Shown: in pieces, positions 17,136 through 24,601 of the stretch
How positions within the stretch are numbered: the first letter of the stretch is position 1
How the letters are laid out: every line of letters begins with the position of its first letter
From: a virus
Length of the DNA: 37,380 nucleotides
Strand: one strand, 5' to 3'
Virus record (IMG/VR): IMGVR_UViG_3300037246_001497
Span: 1 to 37,380 of that record
Translations under genes and position numbers: made by a program
The notes under the pieces: generated by a model
What the model saw: the letters and a program-made list of their open reading frames with translations, nothing else
Database searches by the model: none
What the model was told of the DNA's origin: nothing

Positions 17136-17519
17136 TTAAGCTGTTGTGCCGCCTCTAGTTAGGTGAATAATAGAATACTTATCCGTTGCGCTTCCACCTT
17201 CGTCAGCTTGGCCTATTTCACGCTTGCCAGAGGCAGAGGTGATCGCTTTACCGGCTGCGTCAGAAGCAACTACGGCCCCGTTAGCAATTGTGGTACTAGA
17301 AAGAACCCTTACAACATTACCAGAATTTTGAAGAGAAACTTCTACGTTTTCGCCTTGAGCAGTAGCGGCATTTAAAGCCACGCCTTTTGCTTCTTCGCCA
17401 TCTCCACAGGTAACGACTTCGCCATTTGAATCTAATTTAACGAAGGTATTAGCTACAATAGCCGCGCCTGATACGTAAGTGAGTGATTTTTCTTCTGATA
17501 CTTTTCTGCCTCGTCCCAT
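17136..17519 (-). CDS. head decoration protein, DUF2190-like (127 aa)
   Basis: The pattern YVSGAAIVANTFVKLDSNGE, VKGVALNA-like segments, and GAVVASDAAGKAITSASGKR resembles small beta-barrel decoration proteins (DUF2190 group) that are encoded between protease/scaffold and capsid genes in Mu-like phages. It has no catalytic motif. It starts at an ATG after AAAGAGGCTCTTATC. Confidence 0.65.
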   Translation of the reverse strand: MGRGRKVSEEKSLTYVSGAAIVANTFVKLDSNGEVVTCGDGEEAKGVALNAATAQGENVEVSLQNSGNVVRVLSSTTIANGAVVASDAAGKAITSASGKREIGQADEGGSATDKYSIIHLTRGGTTA

Positions 17520-17582
17520 GATAAGAGCCTCTTTTTAAATTGTAAATTCGTTATTTGTTAATAATTTGTTCTAATCTCTTGA

Positions 17583-18758
17583 TTAAACTGAAGCTTTGAA
17601 AAGTCCAGGTTCTTTTTCTTGTAATTTCTTGATTGATTCGCCGTAAGTTCCACCGTCTTTTTCTTGGATAGCTTCGGCTTTTTGTTTGATCTGCGCTTCT
17701 ACTGATGCAGCGGCTTCACTTACTTCGCCAAATGCTGTGCCTGGTGTTACGCTTGATTTTTTGTTCTCAAGGCTTAATTTGTAATTTTCTAGAGGCGTTC
17801 TTTTAACGGTTTCGTCACCTTCTTTAAATTCTTGAGCGTCTTGACCATCTAAAGCCTTAACAGTCATAAGAATAGATTGCTTTTCAGCAGGGTCGATTTT
17901 ACCATCAGAAACTAATTTTTCAGCAAAAGCGTTGTGTTCTGCGTCTTTTTTCTCAGATTCAATAGTGTTAATGCTTGTTTGAAGCTCTTTATTCTTAGCT
18001 TCTGAGGCCACAAGTTTTTCAGAAAACTCGCCTGATTCAATAGTTTTGGCTTCTAAGTCAGCTTTTAGTGTAGTGACTTCAATTTCTTGTAATTTAAATG
18101 CTGCTTCGTAATCCATTTTTTGATCCTCATTTGGGGTTTCTTTGAAAGTTTCTATTACTTTTGGTTCGGTAATTCTGGTTTGCTTAAGGTCATCTATTGA
18201 GAACTGAGATATAATACTGTCAGCCGTTTCGAGCCCTTTTTCACCTATCATGAAATCACGCATGCTTTGAAACATTCTTCCAACCGTTCTAAGGCCGAAA
18301 GCCGCGTCCATTTCAGCAAATTCAACGTCAATTTCAGCAAATTCGATAGTCTGAATATCTTCGCTTTCTGAATACGCGAAATCTGGCATACCTTTAACGG
18401 CAACCGGAGCACCACCAAAAAACCCAACATGCTTTAAGGATTTGTTTCCTCTAAGAGCAATTGATCGATGTTTAAAATTCTTTCTTTTTAGAGCTTCGCC
18501 AAATTCCTCTGTAATATCTGACATCCTAGCGAAAAGCTTCTTACCCTTGCGAAATAATTCGTTTGGTTCAAACCACGCGTAAGCGGGTGAGTTTTCTTTA
18601 GGGTGACCGATTACAGCCGGAACCGAATCTTTCATTTCGTTCGTGGCTTCGATTATTTGATCTAGATCCGCTTCAGTCCACGTTTGAGTATTCCCAGCGC
18701 CATCCGTTTGCTTACCGGCTCTGAATATTTCCATTGTGACTGTTTTGGTCTTGCTCAT
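17583..18758 (-). CDS. Mu gpI-like capsid maturation protease with C-terminal scaffold (391 aa)
   Basis: The first 160 residues follow the Mu gpI protease pattern: TVTMEIFRAGKQTDGAGNTQ, VPAVIGHPKENSPAYAW, then NFKHRSIALRGNKSLKHVGF with FGGAPVAVKGMPDFAYSE. This matches the family motif '..RS....L.hV...g..PpavkGm'. From about 215 on the protein is a long charged coiled coil (EAAFKLQEIEVTTLKADLEA to KELQTSINTIESEKKDAE), typical of the fused scaffold. It is the first gene of the leftward late unit and faces the rightward unit across the divergent promoter region. Confidence 0.85.
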   Translation of the reverse strand: MSKTKTVTMEIFRAGKQTDGAGNTQTWTEADLDQIIEATNEMKDSVPAVIGHPKENSPAYAWFEPNELFRKGKKLFARMSDITEEFGEALKRKNFKHRSIALRGNKSLKHVGFFGGAPVAVKGMPDFAYSESEDIQTIEFAEIDVEFAEMDAAFGLRTVGRMFQSMRDFMIGEKGLETADSIISQFSIDDLKQTRITEPKVIETFKETPNEDQKMDYEAAFKLQEIEVTTLKADLEAKTIESGEFSEKLVASEAKNKELQTSINTIESEKKDAEHNAFAEKLVSDGKIDPAEKQSILMTVKALDGQDAQEFKEGDETVKRTPLENYKLSLENKKSSVTPGTAFGEVSEAAASVEAQIKQKAEAIQEKDGGTYGESIKKLQEKEPGLFKASV

Positions 18759-18899
18759 TATGAAGATTAAATTAAAACAAGTTTTTTTGCGCTCCTACGA
18801 CAAAACGCTAGTCAATGGCACTGAATAATTGTATACTGTAGTTAAGATTAATAACTGCTATGAAAATCGAAAACATTTAAAGAGAGAAAGGGCTTAAGC
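18759..18899. promoter_or_regulatory. divergent intergenic region, promoter(s) for rightward and late units
   Basis: This 141-bp AT-rich gap separates the protease gene (leftward) from the DUF1353 gene (rightward). On the plus strand TATACT at 18832-18837 is a candidate -10, without a good -35. Leftward, TATACA (overlapping on the other strand) and TTGACT further on are weak candidates. A Mor-dependent late promoter would lack a -35, which would fit. GAGAGAAAGGG precedes the ATG at 18900. No operator could be firmly identified. Confidence 0.35.
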
Positions 18900-19304
18900 A
18901 TGGACTATAAGAAAGGTTATAAATACCAATTATATAAAGCGGAAATATTCATCCTAGGCCCCGCGTTTAGGTTTGACAAACCTATTTCAACCGAATTAAT
19001 AGAGCTTAAGGATGGGGTTTTGTTAGTTAAGAAGTATTACGCCTGGGACGGTGCAAGTGGACCAACTAAGGATACGAAAAACTCCATGCGCGCCTCACTG
19101 GGTCACGATGCAATCGCTCAACTAATGAGGATGGGTTTTATTAGCCCATCGCTTTGGAGGGCTGCCGATAGTGAGTTTTATAAGTGGCTCAAGCAAGATG
19201 GAATGAGTTCATTTCGCCTATGGTTCTGGATTCGCGGGTTGAAATCGGTGAAAGGCGCTTATGGCCTAGCAGATAATAAAAAAAAAGTAATCACGGCGCC
19301 GTAA
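18900..19304 (+). CDS. DUF1353 family protein (134 aa)
   Basis: The sequence follows DUF1353: FRFDKPISTELIELKDG, then VKKYYAWDGASGPTKDTKNS and MRASLGHDAIAQLMRMGFIS, with AADSEFYKWLKQDGMS. The family is frequent in phages next to lysis or early genes; its function is unknown, though conserved W-D and H-D residues suggest an enzyme-like fold. It is the first gene of the rightward unit and starts after GAGAGAAAGGG. Confidence 0.8.
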   Translation: MDYKKGYKYQLYKAEIFILGPAFRFDKPISTELIELKDGVLLVKKYYAWDGASGPTKDTKNSMRASLGHDAIAQLMRMGFISPSLWRAADSEFYKWLKQDGMSSFRLWFWIRGLKSVKGAYGLADNKKKVITAP

Positions 19305-19322
19305 TGGGCATAAGGGGGTAGG

Positions 19323-19496
19323 ATGCTAGATCCGTTCACAATGCAAGAGGCCACGCCAGAGCGCGAGGCTGAAATCAGACAGAACCAGAAAGATTTTTTA
19401 TTCGGTAGTGAGAATAACAATGATATGTACAAGTTCAAAGACGATAACACGCACCAGGGCAAGAATATAAAGCCTAGACGGTATAGGAGGGGGTAG
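19323..19496 (+). CDS. hypothetical small protein (57 aa)
   Basis: The ATG at 19323 follows AAGGGGGTAGG, and TAG is at 19494. The product begins MLDPFTMQEATPEREAEIRQ and ends in a basic RRYRRG. It is strongly charged with no membrane segment. Spacing (18 bp before, 3 bp after) fits the run of small coupled genes. No family was recognised. Confidence 0.6.
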   Translation: MLDPFTMQEATPEREAEIRQNQKDFLFGSENNNDMYKFKDDNTHQGKNIKPRRYRRG

Positions 19497-19499
19497 GGT

Positions 19500-19748
19500 A
19501 TGGAAGAAATAAAAGAAATAATTATGAGTCACTGCCAAGGGATAGCTTATCCAGAATTTGAACTTGAAGATTTGAACGTGATGGTAAAAGAAATCAATGA
19601 ACATTATACTAATGTAAAGAGCCAAGAGCTAACCAAAGCAAAGGAAGAAATCGAGAGGTTGAAAGGTTTCGCTAAACATAATGATGAGTGGACTTGTAGT
19701 ATAAATTGCTCTTGTGGCCTTGACGAACTACTAAAAGAGGTGAAGTGA
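19500..19748 (+). CDS. hypothetical small coiled-coil protein (82 aa)
   Basis: The product has a coiled-coil stretch (ELTKAKEEIERLKGFAKHND) and a C-terminal cysteine pair (CSINCSCG). The ribosome site GGAGGGGGTAGGGT lies immediately upstream. It shares the 'K-E-I-E-x-L' heptad pattern with the next two genes, suggesting descent by duplication. Function unknown. Confidence 0.6.
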   Translation: MEEIKEIIMSHCQGIAYPEFELEDLNVMVKEINEHYTNVKSQELTKAKEEIERLKGFAKHNDEWTCSINCSCGLDELLKEVK

Positions 19749-20014
19749 TGGCTTTAAAGTTAGATGAAAAAACAGGTGTTTATCATTACACTACTGACAG
19801 TGGGTTTCATTTAGCCTTAGTTGCAGAAGGTGCGATGGATTACGCCTGTAAAATAAAAGATGAAAAAATCGAATCCCAAGCCAAGGAAATAGAAGGGTTG
19901 AGGGAGTTTAAGCAAATGGTTAAGGATTATCACACGACATTTCCCGCAAAAGAACAGTTTAGGGCGATAGAACTACTAAAAGGCACTACACAGCCAGACA
20001 AGGGAGGGGGGTGA
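19748..20014 (+). CDS. hypothetical small protein, paralogous cluster member (88 aa)
   Basis: I choose the ATG at 19748, which overlaps the previous stop (GTGATG), over the GTG one codon earlier. The product starts MALKLDEKTGVYHYTTDSGF. Its middle, SQAKEIEGLREF, and its end, GTTQPDKG, recur in the next gene, and the DNA shows this as perfect 34-bp and 23-bp repeats. No family was recognised. Confidence 0.6.
   Translation: MALKLDEKTGVYHYTTDSGFHLALVAEGAMDYACKIKDEKIESQAKEIEGLREFKQMVKDYHTTFPAKEQFRAIELLKGTTQPDKGGG
19872..19905 (+). repeat. 34-bp direct repeat, copy 1
   Basis: A perfect 34-bp match to 20147-20180, encoding the SQAKEIEGLR block in both genes. Identity without silent changes implies a recent duplication or conversion. 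Confidence 0.9.
19984..20006 (+). repeat. 23-bp direct repeat, copy 1
   Basis: Identical to 20298-20320; both lie at the 3' ends of adjacent genes and encode TTQPDKG. Confidence 0.9.
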
Positions 20015-20328
20015 TGTATAAAGTATGTACAGGTTGTGGTAGGCTTGAATCTGATAGCCCAATTGGAAATACGTTTTTATCTTGCTGCCCAGATAGCGAT
20101 TATCAAGAAATAAACGTGAACATGAAAGATTTGATCGTGTTTTACAAATCCCAAGCCAAGGAAATAGAAGGGTTGAGGGATATTCTAAGAAGGGTTGATA
20201 ATGAATTTGAAAACCTTAGTAACTTGGATAGCCCTGAGATAGTATCCCCTAATGATAAATTGTGGGAAGAAATTTATAAACTCCTATCCCAAGGAACCAC
20301 TACACAGCCAGACAAGGGAGTGCAGTAG
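20014..20328 (+). CDS. hypothetical small zinc-ribbon-like protein (104 aa)
   Basis: It starts at ATG 20014 within GTGATG at the end of the preceding gene. An N-terminal CTGCGRLESDSPIGNTFLSC followed by a second cysteine suggests a metal knuckle. The centre carries KSQAKEIEGLRD and the end TTTQPDKG, both shared with the upstream gene at DNA level, while the N-terminus differs: a mosaic built from shared blocks. Function unknown. Confidence 0.6.
   Translation: MYKVCTGCGRLESDSPIGNTFLSCCPDSDYQEINVNMKDLIVFYKSQAKEIEGLRDILRRVDNEFENLSNLDSPEIVSPNDKLWEEIYKLLSQGTTTQPDKGVQ
20147..20180 (+). repeat. 34-bp direct repeat, copy 2
   Basis: Second copy of the block at 19872-19905, in the same reading frame, in the neighbouring gene. 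Confidence 0.9.
20298..20320 (+). repeat. 23-bp direct repeat, copy 2
   Basis: Second copy of the block at 19984-20006. Both pairs are spaced similarly within their genes, consistent with one duplicated gene whose other parts diverged or were replaced. Confidence 0.9.
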
Positions 20329-20330
20329 AA

Positions 20331-20543
20331 ATGGAGGTGAAAAAAATAAGAACCTTAGAATCAGCCACTATAGTTATAGATAACGGTCATGGCGAGATAC
20401 ACATAAAGGAAAGCTATGATGGGATATTCAATGTTGAGTTAGTTGAAAACACTGACGATAGAATTAGGCTCGGAATTAGAGATGAGCATGGAATTGAGTT
20501 TAAATTTCTTAGATCTTTCCAATCAACCACCCCCAAAGACTAA
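20331..20543 (+). CDS. hypothetical small protein (70 aa)
   Basis: The product is beta-rich, with ATIVIDNGHGEIHIKESYDG and later IRLGIRDEHGIEFKFLRSF. It starts with ATG 2 bp after the previous stop. No family was recognised. It sits within the tightly packed small-gene run. Confidence 0.5.
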   Translation: MEVKKIRTLESATIVIDNGHGEIHIKESYDGIFNVELVENTDDRIRLGIRDEHGIEFKFLRSFQSTTPKD

Positions 20544-20549
20544 GGAGAG

Positions 20550-20912
20550 ATGAAGAGAATGGATAACCAAGACGAATTAAATTTTAGAAGATTTGAGGAG
20601 ATATATCCTGTATATAGGGATATGGGAAGAAAGGTAAAAGCTGAATTTCAGAAAGCAAAAGAGATTGATTTGTTTAACACTAAAGAAAACCAATCCCTCA
20701 AAGACAGAATTAAGGAGCTAGAGAATTTGCCACAAGGGTTATTACAACTTGAGGCTACTTTGGGTCATGTACAGGAACTAGAAGGATTAATGAGGAAGCA
20801 TGGGCACCACCTAGATTTATATAAAGATGAATTAGTGAAAATATTAGGGACTAAAAACGCTTTTGTAATGATAGATGAGCTTTTAACCACAAAGGATAGG
20901 CAACAAAAATGA
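20550..20912 (+). CDS. hypothetical helical protein (120 aa)
   Basis: A mostly helical, charged protein (NQSLKDRIKELENLPQGLLQ; LEATLGHVQELEGLMRKHGH). The AAGGAG element lies only two bases before the ATG at 20550, so the ATG at 20559 (about 11 bases away) may be the true start; this would remove three residues. The 3' end overlaps the next gene by 4 bp. Function unknown. Confidence 0.55.
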   Translation: MKRMDNQDELNFRRFEEIYPVYRDMGRKVKAEFQKAKEIDLFNTKENQSLKDRIKELENLPQGLLQLEATLGHVQELEGLMRKHGHHLDLYKDELVKILGTKNAFVMIDELLTTKDRQQK

Positions 20913-21058
20913 TCCCAACAAAAGACTTTATATGGTTTTTGACTATGTACACACTATTGATTGTTTTTCTCGCTAGTATTTGCATTGAGTCAATACCGTA
21001 TAAATACAACCAAATATTACAGACGAATTGTCCAGAACTAAAGGAGCAACAAAGATGA
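20909..21058 (+). CDS. small single-pass membrane protein (49 aa)
   Basis: The ATG at 20909 overlaps the preceding stop (ATGA) and its own TGA at 21056 overlaps the next ATG. The product has one membrane helix (FIWFLTMYTLLIVFLASICI, residues 7-26) and a short polar tail. The placement within coupled genes supports it in spite of its size. Function unknown. Confidence 0.65.
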   Translation: MIPTKDFIWFLTMYTLLIVFLASICIESIPYKYNQILQTNCPELKEQQR

Positions 21059-21348
21059 CAAATAGAATAGAAATACCTGAAGAGATTAAGATTAGATTAC
21101 AAGAGAAATTCATTAGAGTAGACCTTAAGCTCTCAGATGCGGAACAATTCCTCTACGACCTCATACAGAAACAAGACAACGAGATAGGGGTTGGGGATTG
21201 GTATTATAAACCAACAGACGATGGTGGTATATGGTTTGCAAAATGTAAATCAAGAGAAGAAGCTGATAAAGCAAACGCTTGGGCAAATTACAAAAAAGCC
21301 CCTAAAGAACTAAGAGCAGGGCTTGAGAAATTGAGGGGGGAAGGGTGA
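21055..21348 (+). CDS. hypothetical protein (97 aa)
   Basis: I place the start at ATG 21055, coupled to the previous stop and preceded by AAGGAG, not at the upstream TTG. The product has a helical N-terminal half (IPEEIKIRLQEKFIRVDLKL) and a compact second half with GVGDWYYKPTDDGGIWFAKC. No family was recognised. Confidence 0.6.
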   Translation: MTNRIEIPEEIKIRLQEKFIRVDLKLSDAEQFLYDLIQKQDNEIGVGDWYYKPTDDGGIWFAKCKSREEADKANAWANYKKAPKELRAGLEKLRGEG

Positions 21349-21491
21349 CTGATAAGCAGAATAATAAACAGAGCCTTAGAGAACAATACGAGAAGGAAAC
21401 AGGGAAAGGGGCTAATGACGAAGGTAAATTCCATCAATCTTTTAATGATGATTACGTTAAATGGTTAGAGAAGAGGCTGAAAAAGGACTAA
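21345..21491 (+). CDS. hypothetical small protein (48 aa)
   Basis: The GTG at 21345 overlaps the preceding TGA (GTGA) and has GAGGGGGGAA upstream. The product starts MTDKQNNKQSLREQYEKETG and ends DDYVKWLEKRLKKD, a pattern I know from small conserved phage proteins of unknown role. Confidence 0.65.
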   Translation: MTDKQNNKQSLREQYEKETGKGANDEGKFHQSFNDDYVKWLEKRLKKD

Positions 21492-21543
21492 AAATGCCTA
21501 TTCGACAGTATAGTGATATGATTATAAGGGAGGGTTTGAGAGT

Positions 21544-21765
21544 GTGATTAGTTGGGATGACAGTAAGGCGGACCCTATACAGGATATCAAAAATTTTATT
21601 GAAGCCTTGAAAAACTCTGAGATTAGCCCAAAATCAGAATTCGCGTGTTATATCTGTGAATCCATTTATTACGAAGATGACTTTTTTCGCGAAGAAAAAC
21701 ACGAATGTTGGAAAATAGCAATGGAACAGAAGAGGGAAAATGAAAAGCGAGCAACCAGATTTTAA
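21544..21765 (+). CDS. hypothetical zinc-knuckle-like small protein (73 aa)
   Basis: The GTG at 21544 has GGGAGGG upstream. The product has CYICESIYYEDDFFREEKHE with a following Cys, so it could bind one zinc ion through C-x2-C...H-x-C. The 3' end overlaps the next gene by 26 bp. Function unknown. Confidence 0.55.
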   Translation: MISWDDSKADPIQDIKNFIEALKNSEISPKSEFACYICESIYYEDDFFREEKHECWKIAMEQKRENEKRATRF

Positions 21766-21916
21766 TGACCGCGAAGAAATTCCACCCAGAGAGGTTGGTC
21801 CTAGTCCAGAATCAGAGAGGCAATCTAAAATAATCAATATATTTGGTTGCTTTATGATGGGGCTACTGGTTTTTTATGGCTTTATTGCGGTTTTATTAAC
21901 AATGAGGGTCAAATGA
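21740..21916 (+). CDS. small membrane protein (58 aa)
   Basis: The ATG at 21740 lies inside the end of the preceding gene and follows AGAGGGAAA. A polar, proline-containing N-terminus (MKSEQPDFNDREEIPPREVG) precedes one membrane helix (residues 34-54, with GCFMMGLLVFYGFIAVLL). The TGA at 21914 overlaps the next ATG. Function unknown. Confidence 0.65.
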   Translation: MKSEQPDFNDREEIPPREVGPSPESERQSKIINIFGCFMMGLLVFYGFIAVLLTMRVK

Positions 21917-22089
21917 ATAAGACAGGGTTAAGCGAGGCGCTAAATAAACTTATAGAACAGATGAAACACGATTTAAGCGATAAATACCTTTTCGCCCCAA
22001 CAGACAGAGAGCAAGTGCAGGCGGTTGTAAAAAAGGGGCCAAGAGCCCCCCAATATCTTTCGACATTAACCTCCAATAAATTGGATTGA
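21913..22089 (+). CDS. hypothetical protein (58 aa)
   Basis: The frame is open further upstream, but the coupled ATG at 21913 (ATGA overlap with the membrane-protein gene) is the likely start, giving MNKTGLSEALNKLIEQMKHD and on. It is helical then turns loop-like (APTDREQVQAVVKKGPRAPQ). No family was recognised. Confidence 0.55.
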   Translation: MNKTGLSEALNKLIEQMKHDLSDKYLFAPTDREQVQAVVKKGPRAPQYLSTLTSNKLD

Positions 22090-22104
22090 TAATAAGGTAC
22101 TATA

Positions 22105-22308
22105 ATGACTAAAAAAATGCCACCCAGAACAGGAACTATTTTGCAAATATACCAAGGTGAGATTATAGACGTGTTTCACTCGCAAATTGATGCTGTAAGA
22201 AAAACCGGTGTAACCGCAAATCTTTTAAGTCAGGCTCTAAACGGTATTAACGAATCCTGTGGAGGTTACGAATGGAAGTACGCTAAGGGAATAGACGGAT
22301 TGTTTTAA
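22105..22308 (+). CDS. stand-alone NUMOD1-like DNA-binding domain (67 aa)
   Basis: The protein reads ILQIYQGEIIDVFHSQIDAV, RKTGVTANLLSQALNGINES, CGGYEWKYAKG. This matches the NUMOD1-type helix-turn-helix unit ('IY...G.ii..F.S..eA...tGv....is..lnG...s.GGy.W.y') usually found at the C-terminus of homing endonucleases. Here no nuclease domain is attached, so it may be a small DNA-binding regulator or a remnant of a mobile endonuclease. The ATG follows AATAAGGTACTATA. Confidence 0.6.
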   Translation: MTKKMPPRTGTILQIYQGEIIDVFHSQIDAVRKTGVTANLLSQALNGINESCGGYEWKYAKGIDGLF

Positions 22309-22371
22309 AAAAAGTCTTAGCCCGTAAAAACGCGATAGAATCGACACTTTTAGATGATAACAAGGGGAATT

Positions 22372-22572
22372 ATGATTATCAATTCAGGCTTAAAAGACAA
22401 AAACAATCGTGAAATTTTAGACGGCCATACAATAAAAGCTACCGGCATAAAAGATAATCTGGGGCGTGAATATAAAATATCATTTGAAAAAGGGTGTTTT
22501 ACGGCTAAATGCTATAAATCTGAAACGTGCCTTGGTAATTTGAACCTTTCGGATTTCGAGATTCTTGATTAA
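22372..22572 (+). CDS. YopX-like small protein (66 aa)
   Basis: The start is ATG 22372 with AAGGGGAATT before it, not the ATG at 22354. The product begins MIINSGLKDKNNREILDGHT, which resembles the 'GlkDknG.eI..GD.v' opening of YopX-type phage proteins, but lacks the long C-terminus of that family. Function unknown. Confidence 0.5.
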   Translation: MIINSGLKDKNNREILDGHTIKATGIKDNLGREYKISFEKGCFTAKCYKSETCLGNLNLSDFEILD

Positions 22573-22623
22573 AAAACCGCTTTGAACTCCGCCAAAATAT
22601 CGTAATTTAACAGTAAAGGGAAA

Positions 22624-23130
22624 TTGAGCAAATCTATGCAAGAGCTAGATCCAAATAAAGAGATCATTTCCGAAGAGGAAAAGAAAACTCGCCTAGCGAT
22701 TTTTGATGATAATCATGTAGCTATAACTCAGGCTTATTGGGGCTTTATTGAGCAAAATAACAGGATGCCCACTTATTCATGGGTAGCCGAGGAAACGGGC
22801 CTTGCGCTTAATACCGTTCGCACTCATCTAAAAAGCTACAAAGAGAAAGACCTCAAGGATCAAGTAGAGAAATTCAAAATTTTTAGCGATGACGTAATGT
22901 TAGGCCAAATAAAGAGGGCCAGAGAGGGTGGTCACGGTTCAACGGATGCGGCTAAACTGTATTATCAAATAGTCCATAACTTCAAACCTGGATTAGAGTT
23001 AAGTATCAAGAAAGGTACGGATTACGGTAAAATGACCCTAGATGAGCTTACAGAGCTACAAAAGCAGAAGGTAGATAAATTTGAATCAAAACTCCTCCGA
23101 CTCGCAAGAGATCGCGATACTCCAAGCTGA
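22624..23130 (+). CDS. putative small terminase subunit (168 aa)
   Basis: It lies just upstream of, and overlaps by 50 bp, the large terminase gene. Residues about 45-75 form a helix-turn-helix (PTYSWVAEETGLALNTVRTH), and the rest is helical, ending in a charged coiled coil, as in DNA-recognising small terminase subunits. TTG at 22624 is used, supported by AAAGGGA about four bases upstream; an ATG at 22636 is an alternative start. The assignment depends on HTH plus synteny. Confidence 0.65.
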   Translation: MSKSMQELDPNKEIISEEEKKTRLAIFDDNHVAITQAYWGFIEQNNRMPTYSWVAEETGLALNTVRTHLKSYKEKDLKDQVEKFKIFSDDVMLGQIKRAREGGHGSTDAAKLYYQIVHNFKPGLELSIKKGTDYGKMTLDELTELQKQKVDKFESKLLRLARDRDTPS

Positions 23131-24592
23131 AACCGAGCAAATCCAGTTAGAGATTGAGCGGCGAATTTGTCGTGCTTCTTTGTACGGAACTGTTCGGACG
23201 TTTTGGGATGTGATAATCCCTGATCCATTTAGGTATAACTGGCATATTGAATATTTGTGTAATGAGATGCAAAAGGTTGGCCAATGGGTAATTGATCGTG
23301 AACCGTCGAAATATGATTTAATTATAAATGTGCCTCCTGGAACGACTAAATCGACAATTTGCTCTGTTTTCTTCCATGTTTGGCTTTGGATAAATGCGCC
23401 TTGGATACGAATGATTTCAGCTTCACACACAAATGATTTGGCTATTGAGCACTCTATTCTGGCCCGTGACGTAATGAAATCACAGAAATTTAGGACGTTA
23501 TTTCCTCATAGGGTCAATTTTAAGTCAGATCAAGATAATAAAACTTACTACCGTAATATGCGGGGCGGCTCTCGGGTAGCGACTTCTGTCGGCGGTAATA
23601 TCATGGGAAAACACGGTCATATAATTACGATAGATGATTTAATCGACCCAAAAAAGACCGCTTCAGACGTAGAACGGGAAAAGGCAAATGATTATATCTC
23701 TCGGACTTTATCGACAAGAAAAGTTGACAAAGAAAATACCCCCACAGTTTTGATAATGCAGCGTTTGCACGAATTAGACCCGACTGGGTTTTTATTGTTT
23801 AAGGCTGAAGAATCAGGCAAGAGGATCAAGCACATTTGCTTGCCTGGTGATGATGCTTTAGGGAATATTAAGCCCCATTTATTGAAATTCATGTATAAAG
23901 ACGGGCTTTTAGATCCAAATAGGCTAAATAAGAACGCTTTAAAAATAATGGAGGTTGATTTAGGCGAAAGTGATTTCACTGGCCAGGTTAGACAGTCACC
24001 TCAAGCCCCGGGCGGTAATATTCTTAAAAGGGAGTGGTTTAAGCCATACGAAGATTTACCCAAAGAAAGACCTATATCCAAAATTCAGAGTTGGGATACT
24101 GCGTTTAAAAAGACTGAGACTTCGGCTTATAATTGCGGTTTGACGTTCTATGAGTACCGAAATGGGTATTATCTCGAGGATGCAATTTTTGAAAAGATGG
24201 AATATCCAGAGCTTAAGGCTGAAATATTATCATACGAGGCAAAGCACAGCCCGAATATTGTTCTAGTGGAGGATAAGGCCACAGGTACCCCGATTATTCA
24301 AGAATTGAGCCGAGACAATAAGATTAATTTTATATCGATATTGCCCGAGGGTGATAAGGTGCAAAGGGCTCATGCAAGTTCTAGTACTGTCAAGGCCGGA
24401 AATGTTTATATTCGTAGCAATGCAACTTGGAGCCACAAATTAACAAATCAATTGATCCTTTTTCCAAATTGCCAGATTAAAGATATTATGGATGCTTTCT
24501 CACAGTACATAAATTATATCAGAGATAACCCCAGTGTGCCAATAACTAGAATGGTTGGCGGCGGGAAGTCTAAAGTCACTAGAAATTACTAA
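23081..24592 (+). CDS. terL: terminase large subunit (503 aa)
   Basis: The packaging ATPase/nuclease. A Walker A-like VPPGTTKST is at residues 84-92, and a Walker B IITIDDLID around 175-185 follows GNIMGKHG. The C-terminal RNase H-like nuclease begins with QSWDTAFKKTETSAYNCGLT (first acidic residue in 'WD') and continues to IVLVEDKATGTPIIQEL, which carries the second acidic site. This is the Mu gp28 / Terminase_6 style. It starts with TTG inside the previous gene. It pulls DNA into the prohead through the portal encoded next. Confidence 0.9.
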   Translation: MNQNSSDSQEIAILQAETEQIQLEIERRICRASLYGTVRTFWDVIIPDPFRYNWHIEYLCNEMQKVGQWVIDREPSKYDLIINVPPGTTKSTICSVFFHVWLWINAPWIRMISASHTNDLAIEHSILARDVMKSQKFRTLFPHRVNFKSDQDNKTYYRNMRGGSRVATSVGGNIMGKHGHIITIDDLIDPKKTASDVEREKANDYISRTLSTRKVDKENTPTVLIMQRLHELDPTGFLLFKAEESGKRIKHICLPGDDALGNIKPHLLKFMYKDGLLDPNRLNKNALKIMEVDLGESDFTGQVRQSPQAPGGNILKREWFKPYEDLPKERPISKIQSWDTAFKKTETSAYNCGLTFYEYRNGYYLEDAIFEKMEYPELKAEILSYEAKHSPNIVLVEDKATGTPIIQELSRDNKINFISILPEGDKVQRAHASSSTVKAGNVYIRSNATWSHKLTNQLILFPNCQIKDIMDAFSQYINYIRDNPSVPITRMVGGGKSKVTRNY

Positions 24593-24601
24593 TAGGTTAT
24601 T

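Noticed and set aside
21494-21547. A 17-codon frame (MPIRQYSDMIIREGLRV) between two small genes
   Set aside because: Too short to support; it may be a leader coupling translation, but nothing else points to a gene.
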